Source: Ailanthus altissimus (lineage: Eukaryota > Streptophyta > Magnoliopsida > Sapindales > Simaroubaceae). From it: 64,000 nt of DNA. Below, piece by piece: positions 21,855 to 34,939 of this stretch. The notes beneath the pieces are model-generated. The model worked only from the letters and a program-made list of their open reading frames with translations. It was not told the DNA's origin and made no database searches. Position 1 is the stretch's first letter. Each line of letters opens with the position of its first letter. The DNA lies in contig OX327699.1 of assembly GCA_946807835.1 (NCBI GenBank), positions 20,882,014 through 20,946,013 on the forward strand, given 5' to 3'. The position numbers and the translations under genes were made by a program.

Positions 21855-22442
21855 ACTCTTATCTTAGCTGCCACAAACACCACAAGAAGTAAAATGACTT
21901 GGGCTCTCTCGTTACTTCTCAACAACCGCGATGTTTTAAAGAAGGCTCAATATGAACAAGACATCTAAGTTGAACAAGAAAAGTAGATGAATAATCGGAC
22001 ATGAAAGTTTTATTTTACTTGCGTATATTCCCTGCTGGGCAACTTTTAATTCCACAGGACTCTATAATCAATGATCATCGTGTCCCGACGGGCACATGGC
22101 TTCATGTGAATGTTTGGAAGATTCACATTGATCCTGACGTTTGGTTGAACCCAGTCAAATTTCAACCATAAAGATTTTTGACGACCAACAAGGATTTCGA
22201 TGTTAGAGGCCGAGAATTTTGAATTGATGCCATTTGGTAGTGGCAGAAGAATGTGTTATGGAGTCTCATTTGCCTGCCTTTCAAATTATGCAACTTACAC
22301 CTGCTACTTTGCTACATGTGGATTTGATATCACAACCCCATTAGATGAAGCAATGGAAGAGGGAACGGGGTCGACTCTCATTGAAGTTGCTCCCGCTGAG
22401 GTTTTTCCTCACTCCACGCCTTTCTGCCTCGTTATATGGTTA
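21855..22442 (+). pseudogene. CYP82 exon 2 pseudogene (stops and deletions)
   Basis: It follows an acceptor-like CTTCACAG. The first 40 codons read as a CYP82 I-helix with damage: LAATNTTRSKMTWALSLLL (Asp of the DTT motif is Asn). Stops then interrupt it from 21967, the ExxR helix is largely deleted, and the PERF bases carry TAA. The haem loop is readable from about 22210 as FGSGRRMCYG, with Tyr replacing Pro after the cysteine. One inserted codon and a late frame change remove the normal end. It is clearly non-functional. Confidence 0.88.
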
Positions 22443-23737
22443 ATTTGACTTTTGTGGTAATTAATGTAAACTTTTAGGTATGTTTTGCTTTGTTTTCAAC
22501 AAAATAGTTTTTTTCTTTTATTGCAATAATTATAAAGTAGTGTTATGCTTATAAATTTGTTATATACATAATTTTTATTTCAAGTTATATTTTATTGATC
22601 AATGATTACTATTTGTTAGGTAATTATTAATTTTTAAAATTTTCATTTATATGATAGTTATATAACATTAATTAACAATTAACACATCATATAACACATT
22701 AGTTAAAATACAATATTCTAATTATATAAATAAAGAATTATTTATAATAATAATGATAATGAAATCTTATATTTTCAAACAGTGAAAGGAGTTTAATGCC
22801 TTAGACTGTGTTTCTGTTGAAGGGTGAATCGATGACTCATAAGTAGTAGTTTGGTTAAAAAACTTTACTCAAGCCGTAGAAAAAATAAATTTTCATAGGA
22901 TAAGTGTCACTTCTTATAAACTCGAACTTAGGTGATTTATATATTACTAAAATAAAATTTGAATCGATTGATATTGACTGATTTCAAAAAAATTGAATTT
23001 TTAGTTAGTTATAATTTTAAAAAATCCCTCGTTTTTTAAGACAAACATGAAAGTTTTTTCCTTAAAACAACTTAACGTTAATGCTTAATAAAATATTGGT
23101 AGACTATTTCACCCTCAAATACCATAATTAGATACAAAATGAAATTTTAATACCTTAAATTTATTGAGATTTTTTTTTTTGGGAAAAGAACACTAATGAG
23201 ATTTATTGATATAGAGCTTTTTTGTCCTTAAGTGAAAAGACCAAATGATAAAAAGAGATTTTATTTTGATTAACAGAAAGTGTAGTCTCTTTAAAGTTTT
23301 TCTATTATCACATCGAACTCCATATTGACAGAATAATTTAGGGATTGTAAGTTAAGAATTACTCTTATAATCAAGCATTAGAAGTAAAGCATCAAGGGGC
23401 AAGAAAGCTTATTTACAACTCGTTTGTCATTCTTCATAACGTTAATATGTATTATTAGCTAGCAAACCGACCGGTTCATAAATTAAACCATTTACCACAA
23501 CTCGAATATTATACGGTCTAATCGTCACAATATATATTGTTTTTTTAGGAGTGACCATTATTCTTAAATTATAGGAGAATCAGTTTGTCTTTTTTTTAAG
23601 ATTTATGACCGACACTACAAATTTATTATTATGTATACCATTATTTTTTTTTTCATGACCGCTCTGAGCAATTGATAACTGCCATGAGTCTACCAGAATG
23701 CATCTCCAAAAGCTTCAATATTTGAAAAAAAAAAATA

Positions 23738-23812
23738 CAACCAAAAAAGATTTCTCACTAACCATAAAGATATTGATTTGAGAAGAGCCAAAAAAATTCC
23801 AATTATTTTTTA
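23738..23812 (+). pseudogene. Short CYP82 exon 2 relic
   Basis: AGATTTCTCACTAACCATAA and the following bases correspond to the PERF-to-RGQNFE segment of the other copies (reading roughly KRFLTNHKDIDLRRA). It is only about 75 bases long and the haem loop is absent. The downstream flank match supports a fifth ancestral copy. Confidence 0.6.
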
Positions 23813-24554
23813 CCACTTTTTGTCACGTAATTGATGAATTAAATTTTTGCCTTTTTGTCTCCTCAAAAGTAAATTGAGAAATAAAAATCAACTTTTTTGA
23901 ATTTAATTACAAAATAACTAATGAATAATAATCTTCTTAAATAGAACCGACTGTAAATAAACTTTAGACTCGTATAATAAAACAAGATGGGTATATAGTT
24001 ATTACTATTCTAGAGAAAAATAAGTTTGTGAATGAACTTGAGTTTTGAGCTGAAATTGTCTTCAACTCGGTTGTTCATGACTTCATGTGATTGAACCAGC
24101 ACGATTTTCATATAACATTTTCTTGATGAGCTGGTTTGAACGTTCACTGGAGCTGAAATTCATATTAGACTTTATTATTTACCTTAATTGTAGAGGTTAA
24201 AGAAATCAAAAGTCGGCTCCATATTGCTTACTTCGGACCTTAAAATAAAGAAATACCAGATAAAATTAGCCCCGGAAGCTTGATCTACACAAGTCGTGCC
24301 CGTCCTTTGAAAAATGCAAATACCTATGTCCCTAGTGTCACGGCTGTGCCATTAACTTAAAAAGTTAATCTGTCAGATAATAATATTTACTACTACATAT
24401 ATATATTTAAAATTTATTCAAATTATCATTATTAATTTAAAAAATTAATCTATTAAATAATATTATTTATTTATATATATTTAAAATTTCTCACTCAATC
24501 ATATAACGTTTTTGTCATTATTTGATTCAATCTCAAAAGTCGATTTACCTCGTA

Positions 24555-25010
24555 TCCATCCACATTATTTATAGGGGACTTATTATCCACATGACAATTT
24601 TTATTAAGAATCAAGACATATAATTTTTAGGACTCATTTAGTTTATAATGTTTATCCCCACTATTTTTTAAGAACTCACTACCCATACGACAATTTATTA
24701 GGACTTAAAACATAACATTTTTATAATCTACTTACTCATAATGTCTATCCCTATTACTTTTAGGGAACCTATATTCATGTGATAATATCTATTGGAGAGG
24801 TACTTGGCAACTAGTTTTAGAATACCCATATCTCATATGATAATTTTTTTATAGAGATACTTGATTCATAATATTCAATCTCACTATTTTTGGTAGATCT
24901 ACCTCTCATATGATAATTTTTATTAAAGAGATATTTAACCCATAATACTTATTTTTACTACTTTTAATGAATTCACATCTCATATAGTAATTTTTATTAA
25001 AATAAATTTA
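24555..25010. repeat. Degenerate tandem repeats, unit about 80 bp
   Basis: About five or six units contain CATATGATAATTTTTATTA, a TACTTGATTCATAATA-type word and CACTATTTTTGG-type words. Best kept at 24800-24990. Confidence 0.6.
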
Positions 25011-26361
25011 ATAACCCATGTACAAATGAAAATTTAAATTTATTTTAATTAACACTTATCACGAGTTAGCATAATCTACAAATATAATGTCAAGATTGTT
25101 TAGACCATTCAATAAAAATTTATTAATATCAGGTCTGATATTCTCTAGACGACTAGTAGTCTACATAGATTGGCTTGACACATACAGATTTAGCTAATAT
25201 TAACGCCAGTCACAAGATAGTTGAGTAGTAGTACGGGACACCAACTTAAACCCGAATGGTCCACAAAATTTTATTGTTTCATCATCCTTAACGTGGTCCC
25301 ATGCATGTTGCATGCAGCAGGGGAGTTGGGGATTTACTATCATTACATTGTGGTTGTGTGACTTGTGCGGCACCATAAGCTTTCCCACCGCTTCCTCTTT
25401 CTCTTCCGAAAATGGCAGTGCATACGACTGGTCGTCATCCTAAGTTTGGCAGCCATCCAATTGCATCCATCTTTCACTTTCATCACTGATTAATTGCACA
25501 GTTTTCCTTGTTGAGCGGGGATCTCTTTTACCTATTTCTTGAAATATTGAATTAAGCTGGTCCCCTGTTCGTTGCAGAGCATATCCAATATGGTATATGA
25601 ATACGAGTTAATAATTATTTACTCGTATGTTAGGATTTAGAGGGAGTTTCGATTAATGATTTGATTGCACCACTGCATCTTGTCTTCCCTTTTGAGGTCA
25701 ATCAAATAATAGCCGGTGAACGAACCGACAAAAGAGACAAATACACTACTTTCTGATTAATCTTGTCGTTGATAATTTCATGAGGGTTGCTATCGTATTA
25801 ATAAACCAACTGATCCATCTCAGCCAAATTTTGCCCCAACGGATACTATTTCCTCATATAATCAATTTCATCTTAATCACATAACATTACCCCAGCAAAT
25901 AATTAATATATCATAACCGTAAGCTTCCAAATATTGACTAAATCCTGCTTCACCTGGGTTAGGTTTTGGGACAATTTCAACGTGTGCATATAAGCTATGT
26001 TAAGTTACAATTTATTGTAACTTTCATGTAATTTTTCTTATTATGCTAAGCAAAACATTATGAATTAGTCGGTCGCACACTCGATTTAGTCTTAGTGTGA
26101 ATAATGGGATCATGATTAATTAATTACAACGACAATTTCGTTTTGTAAAAAAAAAAAAAAAATTGGGCCATAACAAGTAGCACTACACAAGTTAACCACA
26201 GTTAATTAACCATGGTTCCAAATTCCAGTTTCTCCTTCACTTAATCCCGCTTAAGAAAACGATCACGCTTACATTAACACCCACGAAGAAGAGCCGTTCT
26301 CATTAACTCTTCAAATTCTCCACTTTCATCAAACAATCGTAACTTCAGAAATCACCACCTC

Positions 26362-29300
26362 ATGTTAACGGAAAGAAGTGACTCGAGCTTGAGTCAACGC
26401 TCCGCCACTACGGTGGCAGAGAGAGTGGTGGTCGCCGTGAAAGCCGACAAAGTGATCTCCAAGAATGCGTTAGCTTGGGCTCTCACTCACGTCGTTCATC
26501 CCGGCGACGGCATTACCTTGCTAGCCGTCTTCCCCGCTGGAAACACTGGTAATTCAAATATTCTAATACAGTAAATCAATTGTTACCTGAGAGTTTTATT
26601 ATAACGCATGAATTTTTTATTTTATTATTTACTACGGCTATTTAATTGCCGGATTTAAATTAATGCGTGTTTTTAACCAAGGGAGGAGATTCTGGAGGTT
26701 TCCGAGATTGACAGGAGATTGTAAGAGCAGTCGCGCGGAAAAGTTGCCGGATCGGATTTGTCGAATCTCGGAGTCTTGTTCGCAGATGGTGCTTCAGTTT
26801 CATAACCAAATTGAGGTGAATTTCCAATTTACCATTTTCCCACGTAAATGTCATTTTTCATATAAATACTCTTTCGTCATTTCACTATTTTGGTCAATTT
26901 GGTTTGTTTATGTAAAACGACACTGTTTATCGTTGGAAGTAGCTCTCTTGCATTTAAGGGATATTTTACGATTTCTTTTTCCTATATTTTTCATTGTTAT
27001 ATAAAACTACTATGATATAAAAATGTCAAGGTAGTACATGTTTTCTACGTGCTCAGTGACAATATTAATGCCAAAGATAGATGTTACTTCTAAGTTGAGA
27101 ATAATCATTTGTTAAGATCTCGACTTTCTGGCAATTGATTTTGGTGTCAGAAAGTATGGAAGATTCATGAATGCCAAACAAGCCTTTAAGATCGGTTTGT
27201 GAGATGCAAACAAATTAAATCAATAATACGAGTACCCCATCGAAAAGGGGCATTGCATGTGCCTAGAAATTGCCGTGAAAATCGATTATACATTGTAGAC
27301 CCCATGATAAGAAACTTATGGTTACGGTATGTTTGAAGTTTAGTTACATTATTGCAATTTGCACATTATAATACTGATATGATATTACTCGTTCTTTAAC
27401 ATGGAGTCCCACTTTTGTACTGTATACGTGATGTTTTGCATACTTAGGTGAAATTTTGCACGATCCCATTTCACGAGTGCTGGGATGAAAATGCTGTGTA
27501 CCTTTCTTTTAATATAATTTAAATAAATAAATTGAGTAGCGTGACATAAAACAATGCATATTTATCTTTGACCCAAGTCTTTCTCACCAAATACCAACCA
27601 ATCCCCTGAGGTGGCCCCTTTATGTATTAAATTATTTTTTATATTCTAAATTAATTTAATGCAAATGGGTTAAAGGGATATGAGTAGCTAATAATGATTT
27701 GATGAATGTAGGTGACAGTGAGGATTAAGGTGGTATCAGGTACATCTGGAAGCGTAGTGGCAAATGAGGCCAAGAGCAATGGAGCCAACTGGGTCGTACT
27801 GGACAAGTAATTAAACATAAAAAAACGTATTATTTCTTTTTTCTGATCTATCAATTTAATCGGTTGGTTGGGCTAATTAGCTTTTCTCCTTATAAAAAGT
27901 CCCTAATGATTGTGATTCTTATTTATGCATGTTACTTTATTAATTTTAATGTGCTGCTAAGCTGTTTGTCTCTTGACTTATTCGTGGATTTCATTCACTA
28001 CATTTGAAAACAACTTTAAATGATTCTAAACGTGTACATGAAACATTCATGGGATTAATTTTTGTACGAGAAGACAACAAAGACTTGTAATGAATTTGGG
28101 CCCATCCATCAAATGGTTCCACTTGAGAAATATCAAGAGATGTACTGAAATGCCTAACTGGTTGTAATGGAGTCGGTCGGCACATTCTTAACCATAGTTG
28201 CCACTGTTAATGAAATCACGCGAGGAAAGATTTTTTATGAATTGTCAGTAACAAAAGTCTCTGTTATAGACTGTCCTGGTTAGATTCTAAGCCAGTTGAA
28301 TAAAGGCTGACTGAATAGTGATGTTGAATAGTATTCAATAGCCTTGATCACTTTGTTTAACTAACATATAAGTTTTAGTTGATCCCCAAACTAGTTGGTT
28401 GGTTCAGGCTTTTTGTTTGGCAATCGTTTATCAATGGCCAATGGACCAAATGCTAGTTTGTGGTACCTATCTTAAACCAAAATAAAGAATTTAGAAGATA
28501 TGACATTCAAATCAGAATTTACATAATAATAAATTTAGGTAGACCATCTGTATAAGACTCTGGCGTCTAATTATATCCAGATTAAGTGCTTCATAGTTTT
28601 CTGTTACTTTTGAGGATTTGATATCCGCTGGCTTTATGAAACAATTAAGTGATGAAATCATGTGTAGTTCCTAACTTTTATATGTAACCATGGACCTTGA
28701 AGTCATATCCCTCAAAATCTTCTTCAAGTTCAGGAAAGTTGAAAAGGTTTTTAATGGCTGTGGTTGTTCTGTAAAACAGAAAACTAAAGCAAGAGCTCAA
28801 GCATTGTTTAGAGGAACTTCACTGCAATATTGTAGTGATGAAAAAATTTCAAGCCAAAGTCCTTAGGCTTAATTTACAAAGCTTAAACGAAGAACAAACT
28901 CAGTATTTCTCTGCTGCCGCTTCACCTGCTATGGATGCTGGACAGCCGCAAGGAAACAGAATGAAACATTGCACTCCAGTGAGCAGTCCTGAAAGGCCAA
29001 GCTCTTCTTACTCCAGAACCACCCAACAAGGTTTATTATCGCATTCTGACAGAATATCATCTCTTTTCCTAGTCTATGAGCAAAATCCTCTTTTTGAAGG
29101 AGTGAATAGAGGTTATTATACACAAATAGATGATCAAAACCACTTGGATGACCCACTTTTGGCTCTAGATTCATCTGCAGAAAAGCTAATCACTCTGTCA
29201 AAAAATTCAACACCATCTGTAGCTAGCAATTGCAACAGTGTATTTTGGATTCACCAAAACCACATAGTTGATGAGAAGCCACCAAAAACCCAAAACTACA

Positions 29301-31376
29301 AAGATACTTACAAAAGTAGATCTCCAAGTTCCAGAACCCTGCTTGGTAAGTTCATTCAGTATGATCAACAAGACACGAGAGCTGGTAAACTAGAGTTCAA
29401 CCAAAGCCATCAAAAAAGCTACAGTAGTAACTCAAGCATCACGGATGCAGTTCCTTTAGGTAGAACATCCTCAATACCACCACCACTATGCTCACTATGT
29501 CAGCACAAGGCACCCATTTTTGGAAAACCACCAAGGAGATTTTCTTTTAAGGAGTTGGAGGAAGCTACAGAAGGATTTTCAGATATGAATTTCTTGGCAG
29601 AAGGTGGTTTTGGAGTTGTTTACAGGGGAGTGTTGAGAGATGGCCAAGTGGTGGCTGTGAAGCTGTTAAAGTTTGGCGGCTCACAGGCAGATGCTGATTT
29701 CTGCCGGGAAGTGCGAGTTTTAAGCTGTGCACAACACAGGAATGTGGTTTTGCTGATTGGGTTTTGTATTGACAGCAAGAAGAGAGTCTTGGTTTATGAG
29801 TACATATGCAATGGTTCCTTGGATTTCCATTTACATGGTATTCCCTTTTTCTACTCTCTCTCTTTTTCAATTTATATATTTGAAAAGGTCTATTCTCGTT
29901 TCTTTCTAAAGAAGTAATGTCGATAGATATTTGTGCAACTGCAATGCTCCTAAAAAATATTTTAAAAACTATATGTTGGGTATTTTCTGTTTTTTGTTTA
30001 TCCTATCCCTGTTTCTGAATTTGAGTTGGTGTTGATTTTGTTTGATTGACAGGAAACAAAAGAAGCCCACTAGATTGGCAATCACGGCTAAGGATAGCAA
30101 TTGGAGGAGCAAGAGGCTTACGATATCTCCACGAAGATTGTAGAGTTGGTTGTATAGTGCACAGAGACATGAGGCCAAACAACATCCTCCTTACTCATGA
30201 TTTTGAGCCTCTGGTATGTGAAGTTAAATTTTGGACATTTCTTGTCCAGTCACAAAGTACTTTGCTGTATTTCCAAATTTGATTTCTCATTATGAAAACA
30301 AATGCTTCTTGATATGTTAGATTTCTCCAAGTTGAAATATGAGAATATTACTTCGCATCATACTCCTGTTATGGGTAACAGGATATGCAACAGCTGAAAT
30401 ACCTTGCCTTTGTAGGTTGCTGATTTTGGACTTGCTAGGTGGCATACAGCATGGAGTATAAATACTGAGGAGCGAGTCATTGGAACTTCAGGGTACATGT
30501 TTAGATCATTACATCTTGCGTGTTATGTATAAATGGATATTAATTACTCTTTTTCTTTTTTCCCTTTCAGAAATAACCTCTGAGCAAATTTCTTCTCATG
30601 AGATTGTTTTTTCTATTACCTTTAAAGAAAACAATTAAAATGCTGGACTTGTGTCCTTGAGAAGCTAAAGCTCAATGTATATGCACTGTTTGTTTAACCA
30701 GTTTTAACTGGAACAGTCGTTTGTCATTAAATCCTGCTAATTATGGATGAGTGCAGGTATCTCGCACCAGAATATATTGACGGTGGAAGAATGACAGAGA
30801 AAGTCGATGTGTATGCATTTGGAGTTGTACTACTAGAGCTAATGACAGGTCAAAGAACAAGCGAGTTGCCATTTTACAAGGGACAGCATATCTTATGTGA
30901 ATGGTTCCAGCCTCTCGCCACATTAGAACCAGGCCAAATTCTGGAGAAGATATGTTGCCTTATTGACCCATACTTGTTCTCTGAACAAGCCCATAACTTC
31001 ACCCATCAACTAGAGGCTATGGCCCGTGCTGCTTTCCTGTGTTTAAGTGGTGATCCAGAATCCAGACCACCAATGTCAAAGGTTTGCAGCCCCTCCCTCT
31101 TGATTTTAACATACTTTGCATTCACCTGCTTGGTTTCATTTTCTTTATGGTATTTCTTCTACCTGTTTAGTGTTTGATTTACCCATATCTTGGAAAAATA
31201 TGTAACAGATATTTGTAAATTTTCAGGTCCTTAGAATCCTTGAAGGGGGAGATGCAGTGATCCCTCTGGCGTTAGACTTGAATTCTGTTGGTAACAGAAG
31301 TGGCCATCTGACTGGTCTGAGCTCACACACGAGACCTGAAGCAAGGAGAAGCCACTCACGTAGGCTTTCACATTGA
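26362..31376 (+). CDS. Universal stress protein domain - protein kinase (RLCK-type), 8 exons, 728 aa
   Basis: Exons: 26362-26548, 26682-26815, 27712-27806, 28780-29837, 30053-30213, 30416-30492, 30757-31081, 31227-31376. All introns are GT-AG and all phases agree, giving 728 residues. Residues 20-170 form a USP/nucleotide-alpha-hydrolase-like domain (VAERVVVAVKADKVISKNAL, GANWVVLDK, CNIVVM, KVLRLNL). After a variable linker and a CSLCQHK motif comes the kinase (about 393-690): glycine loop EGGFGVVYRG, VAVK Lys 433, HRD 528-530 (IVHRDMRPNNIL), DFG 548-550 and GYLAPEY. All catalytic residues are present, although close relatives are often named 'inactive kinase'. There is no signal peptide or transmembrane helix, so it is cytoplasmic. 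Plant proteins of this design are receptor-like cytoplasmic kinases; substrate and ligand are unknown. Confidence 0.9.
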
Positions 31377-32092
31377 AAATTCATCTGATGGCAGGGGAGT
31401 TTTCTAATACATGTATAGTTCTAAAACAATTATCATGGCACGCCTAGTTGCTTTCCAGGGTTGCAGTCATCCTATACTACGAGCTGATCGCATAATTCTT
31501 TTTCTTTGGTTTGTTTTTTCTTTAATCCTCCTCAAACGAACTTTATAGTGAATCTTCAGTAAGTGCCAATTACATTTTTTTATTTCATTTCATTCACTTG
31601 TTATACCCAATTTGTGTCACATGAAAAAGTTCTGTACGATTACTAAAATAAATAGTCTTTACTATTCTTTCATCTCAAGCATTATTACTCTTTGCACAGT
31701 TTTCTCAGAAAGTAGTTCCATTTTTATGTCTTATGTGAGAGTCCGTTATGTTATTTCAGTCACTAGGGAGAGAATGTTCTCACCATTCGTTTCCTTAGCG
31801 CGAAACTGTAATTCAGCAAACAAAACATTTATTATGAGGGTGGTGATTAAGCTTGGAAGTTAAAGTTGTTAAAATATGAAATAAACATCTTCGCGTGTCG
31901 CATTTGTTTAATATTCAAATTAAATTACTCGACGCATGAGCCTGATACTACATTTCCGAAATTGCACGATTCCAGAGCAATGAATACTTGACATTTAGCC
32001 TCTCTTGGCGTAAGATAACAGGAGAGAGTAAAAGCACCTACCCTCTAGTTTTATGATCATCTTCCTGAACTGTCTATAGAAAGGTGTTATGA
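31377..32092. other. 3' flank of the kinase gene
   Basis: Probable 3' UTR and AT-rich spacer. No gene or repeat recognised. Confidence 0.5.
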
Positions 32093-32935
32093 TGTTGAGG
32101 GAAGTAACGCTTTTCTCCCTCGTGAGATTATGTTGAAGCGAAGAATTTAAAATTTAGCTTAGAACTCTAATCTTTTTGCGTAGCAGAATAACCTGTCAAT
32201 CAAGCAAAACCAACAAGAATTCAAAGTAGAAAACAAAATAGTACAACACAATCTACGTGGTTCGGTCAATCGCTTACGTCCACGGTGGATCCAAGGATCC
32301 TAACCTCTCTTATTATAACTCCCTAGAAATTTTACAAGAAAACACAACATGAAAAATCCTCAAAAGGACTTAAACGTTTAGTGAATCCTTACTCTACCAC
32401 GAACAGTGATCACCTAAACAACGAGTGTTTACTCAGCTCTTCCTCTTTCTTAGAGTTTCTCTCAATGCTTGATATGAAATCAAGGGTTTACAAGTGTTTA
32501 TATAGAATATATTTCGTGCCTATTAACCCTATTCCTTGTTGGAGTAAGAGTCCACTTGTTTTGGAAGTTCAAAACTTCCCAAAACTCGAAATCCCGAATC
32601 AAAACGGACTTTTTCACGCGTTCTAGCGCTGCGGCGCTCGTCCTTGGGTGCTGCAGCGCTGGACAGAATCGCCCCCAGCGCTGCGGCGCTAAGGACCTAG
32701 CGATGCGGCGCTGGTTTTACTGTCCTGGGCACTGCGGCGCTGAGCTCTGTAGCTATCTGCGTTTTCTTGCTCCCTTCGCGTCTTTGAGTCCCGTTTCGCT
32801 TCCTCCTTCGTGTTTCACACGTCCTAAACTTCTATATACGTATCTCATACGTTCTAGACTTCTTGTAATTTTTCACTTTAGCATTCATCTCAATTCTTAG
32901 CCAACTAAAATTGTTGAATCACTAATTTTTCAACC
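32093..32935 (-). repeat. Family A solo LTR (843 bp)
   Basis: On the plus strand it runs TGTTGAGGGAAG to TTTTTCAACC, the reverse complement of the 1582-2415 LTR. Flanks TATGA (32088-32092) and TACGA (32936-32940) form a target duplication with one mismatch. No interior or second LTR is nearby, so the LTRs recombined. The GC-rich array (about 32625-32745) is well kept, with five GCGCTGCGGCGCT-like units. Confidence 0.88.
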
Positions 32936-33598
32936 TACGATAAGGATTATGAATTTTGCTCCAAGGCAATCACGAAGTAATGAACAGGTTGGATATAATT
33001 GTTTATAAAATATTAATTTTTATTGCTTGTTTCTAAGTTATTATTTGCAAACACCGATTGGTGTATACATCCAATTTTTCCTGAAAATTGACACGTTTGA
33101 AGTAGGAGAACAGTCGTGCATCCTTGTATAAACTGGAACCAAGTTATATATGGTTCCTAATTAATAAACTTCGTCCTCATATCATTCACATTGCCCATCC
33201 TTTTTTTTGTTTTTTGGTGTTTTTTTATATTTTGTAATGCAAAGCCAATCATTCATTTTTGTTCCAAACCCATCTTACAAATACCATTATAAAATTGATC
33301 ATATCAAAGGGCCAAGAAGTCGTTTCCCGACCCACCAAGTTGGGCAAACCCCAAGAAAGCCCAATTATTTATTTATCGTCGAACTCAACGGCAAAATATT
33401 TGCCTCCATTCCTCGAGTTGCCATCTGAAAAATAAAATATTATTTATTCTGATATTTTACACATTATTAAGTAAATTAAAAACACGTTGCAAAACAATGA
33501 AGCAAAGATAATACATTAATAATCTCAAAGCCCAAAGTTCTTGAGATCAGTACCTCCTGTTATGCTAGGCCCCCACCATCGGCCGGTGAAAAGACATG
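32936..33598. other. Spacer between solo LTR and WD40 gene
   Basis: AT-rich. Includes the likely 3' UTR of the minus-strand WD40 gene. Nothing else recognised. Confidence 0.5.
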
Positions 33599-34939
33599 TT
33601 ACGACTGCAGTTGCTGCATCTTAGCCACTGAATTAACATCAGGAGCCAATTCGGACACGCCCCAAACTTTGACAGACTTATCAAGCGACCCACTATACAC
33701 GATCCAACGTTGACCGCGACCCGAAGTCGATGATTCACGATCCTCCTCAACAGCCAAGCACTTAACGGGCCCAGTGTGCCCCGTCAGCACTGACAGGCAC
33801 GTGTGAATCGTACCATCCCTCCTCCACACGCATATGGTCTTATCCGCTGATCCGCTGAACACCAATTTCCCTGCGGACGCGAGGCACAGAACCGCCAACT
33901 TGTGCCCCTTAAGAACCCCGCCATGAGATAAATGCTTCTCACGTTCCCAGAAGTTGACCAGACCATCACTGGATCCACAGTACACAATCGAACTGGACGT
34001 GTTCAAAGCCAAAGCCGTGACAGCACATTCTTGTTGTAACAACGTTTGAAACAGCGCATGTTTGGTTCCTTTGCCTTGTTGCTCTCGTTTCCAAACTTTA
34101 ACGGTACCATCAGCAGAGCCAGTGAAAATCAAACTCTCAGTGCTCGAAACTACAGAGTTAACGGCGTCTTCATGAGCGTTGACAGACTCAAGACATTTTG
34201 AGTCTGAAACCCTCCAAACCTTAAAGGTTCTGTCCCAAGAAGCCGTGTATAAAAGACCATGTTCTCGATCCAAGCTCATACACGACACGGCATCCGAGTG
34301 TTTGATCCAAAGAGCGGTGCGGTGACGTCTCACTTCAACATAGTTGCTAGGTTTGATGGAGCTCTTGAATATATCCTTCAAAGTTGGTAAAGTCCCAGCT
34401 CGCTTGTGAACACTCTGGTTCTTTGGGGAGACCTTCCATACACGAATCTTGCCATCTTGATGACCAGTAAAAATCTTTTCGCCGGAAATAACTATAGCTT
34501 TAACAAGACCACTGCTTGCTTTGAAGCCACAAAATTCTTCAAGATTTTTCCACACACGAATGTTCTTGCTATCAGAACCCGTATATAACAGGTTCTTGGT
34601 AGCTGCTAAAGAGTAAATATGGCCCTCTTCGCGAACAATTGAGCCGATGAGGCCATTTGGTGGAGCGCTCTCTTCAAAATTTTGGGACCAAGAAGGATTA
34701 GGAAAAGGTCCTGTTTGGTTCCAAGGCGACATGGTCATGGGTGAACCCTCGCAGCTCATCCGGCTAGGGTCGTAAAACGCTGGGCTCACTGCCGACGCAC
34801 TGCTGGGACGAACATTATAATCTTCTTCCTTAGCTGTTGAAGACATATTTGGGTCTGAATGCAACATGTTGCCAAATTTGGATCTTGGAGCGCTGTTGGA
34901 ATTATCTGCAAACATTGTGACTCCTCCTCCGTCTCGCAT
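33599..34939 (-). CDS. JGB: WD40 repeat protein, JINGUBANG-like (446 aa)
   Basis: One intronless frame starts at the ATG complement of 34937-34939 (MRDGGGVTM) and ends TAA. A serine/asparagine-rich N-terminus of about 100 residues contains the subfamily signature [18 protein letters not shown]. It is followed by [17 protein letters not shown] and seven WD blades with typical ends: IRVW, IRVW, FKVW, VKVW, VNFW, ICVW, VKVW. WD40 propellers are protein-binding scaffolds; the Arabidopsis namesake restrains pollen germination. The blades look undamaged. It could also be a non-pollen member of the same small family, so the symbol marks the subfamily, not the orthologue. Confidence 0.85.
   Translation of the reverse strand: MRDGGGVTMFADNSNSAPRSKFGNMLHSDPNMSSTAKEEDYNVRPSSASAVSPAFYDPSRMSCEGSPMTMSPWNQTGPFPNPSWSQNFEESAPPNGLIGSIVREEGHIYSLAATKNLLYTGSDSKNIRVWKNLEEFCGFKASSGLVKAIVISGEKIFTGHQDGKIRVWKVSPKNQSVHKRAGTLPTLKDIFKSSIKPSNYVEVRRHRTALWIKHSDAVSCMSLDREHGLLYTASWDRTFKVWRVSDSKCLESVNAHEDAVNSVVSSTESLIFTGSADGTVKVWKREQQGKGTKHALFQTLLQQECAVTALALNTSSSIVYCGSSDGLVNFWEREKHLSHGGVLKGHKLAVLCLASAGKLVFSGSADKTICVWRRDGTIHTCLSVLTGHTGPVKCLAVEEDRESSTSGRGQRWIVYSGSLDKSVKVWGVSELAPDVNSVAKMQQLQS

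Larger units (their letters stand above)
22443..26361. other. AT-rich spacer and upstream region of the kinase gene
   Basis: It contains a CYP82 relic at 23738-23812, a duplicated CYP82 3' flank at 23870-24280, degenerate tandem repeats at 24555-25010, a CATGCATG word near 25302 and a run of 17 A near 26146. No other gene is supported. Confidence 0.5.

Noticed and set aside
26145..26162. Run of about 17 A upstream of the kinase gene as a second retroposon tail
   Set aside because: No matching direct repeat was found on the other side.
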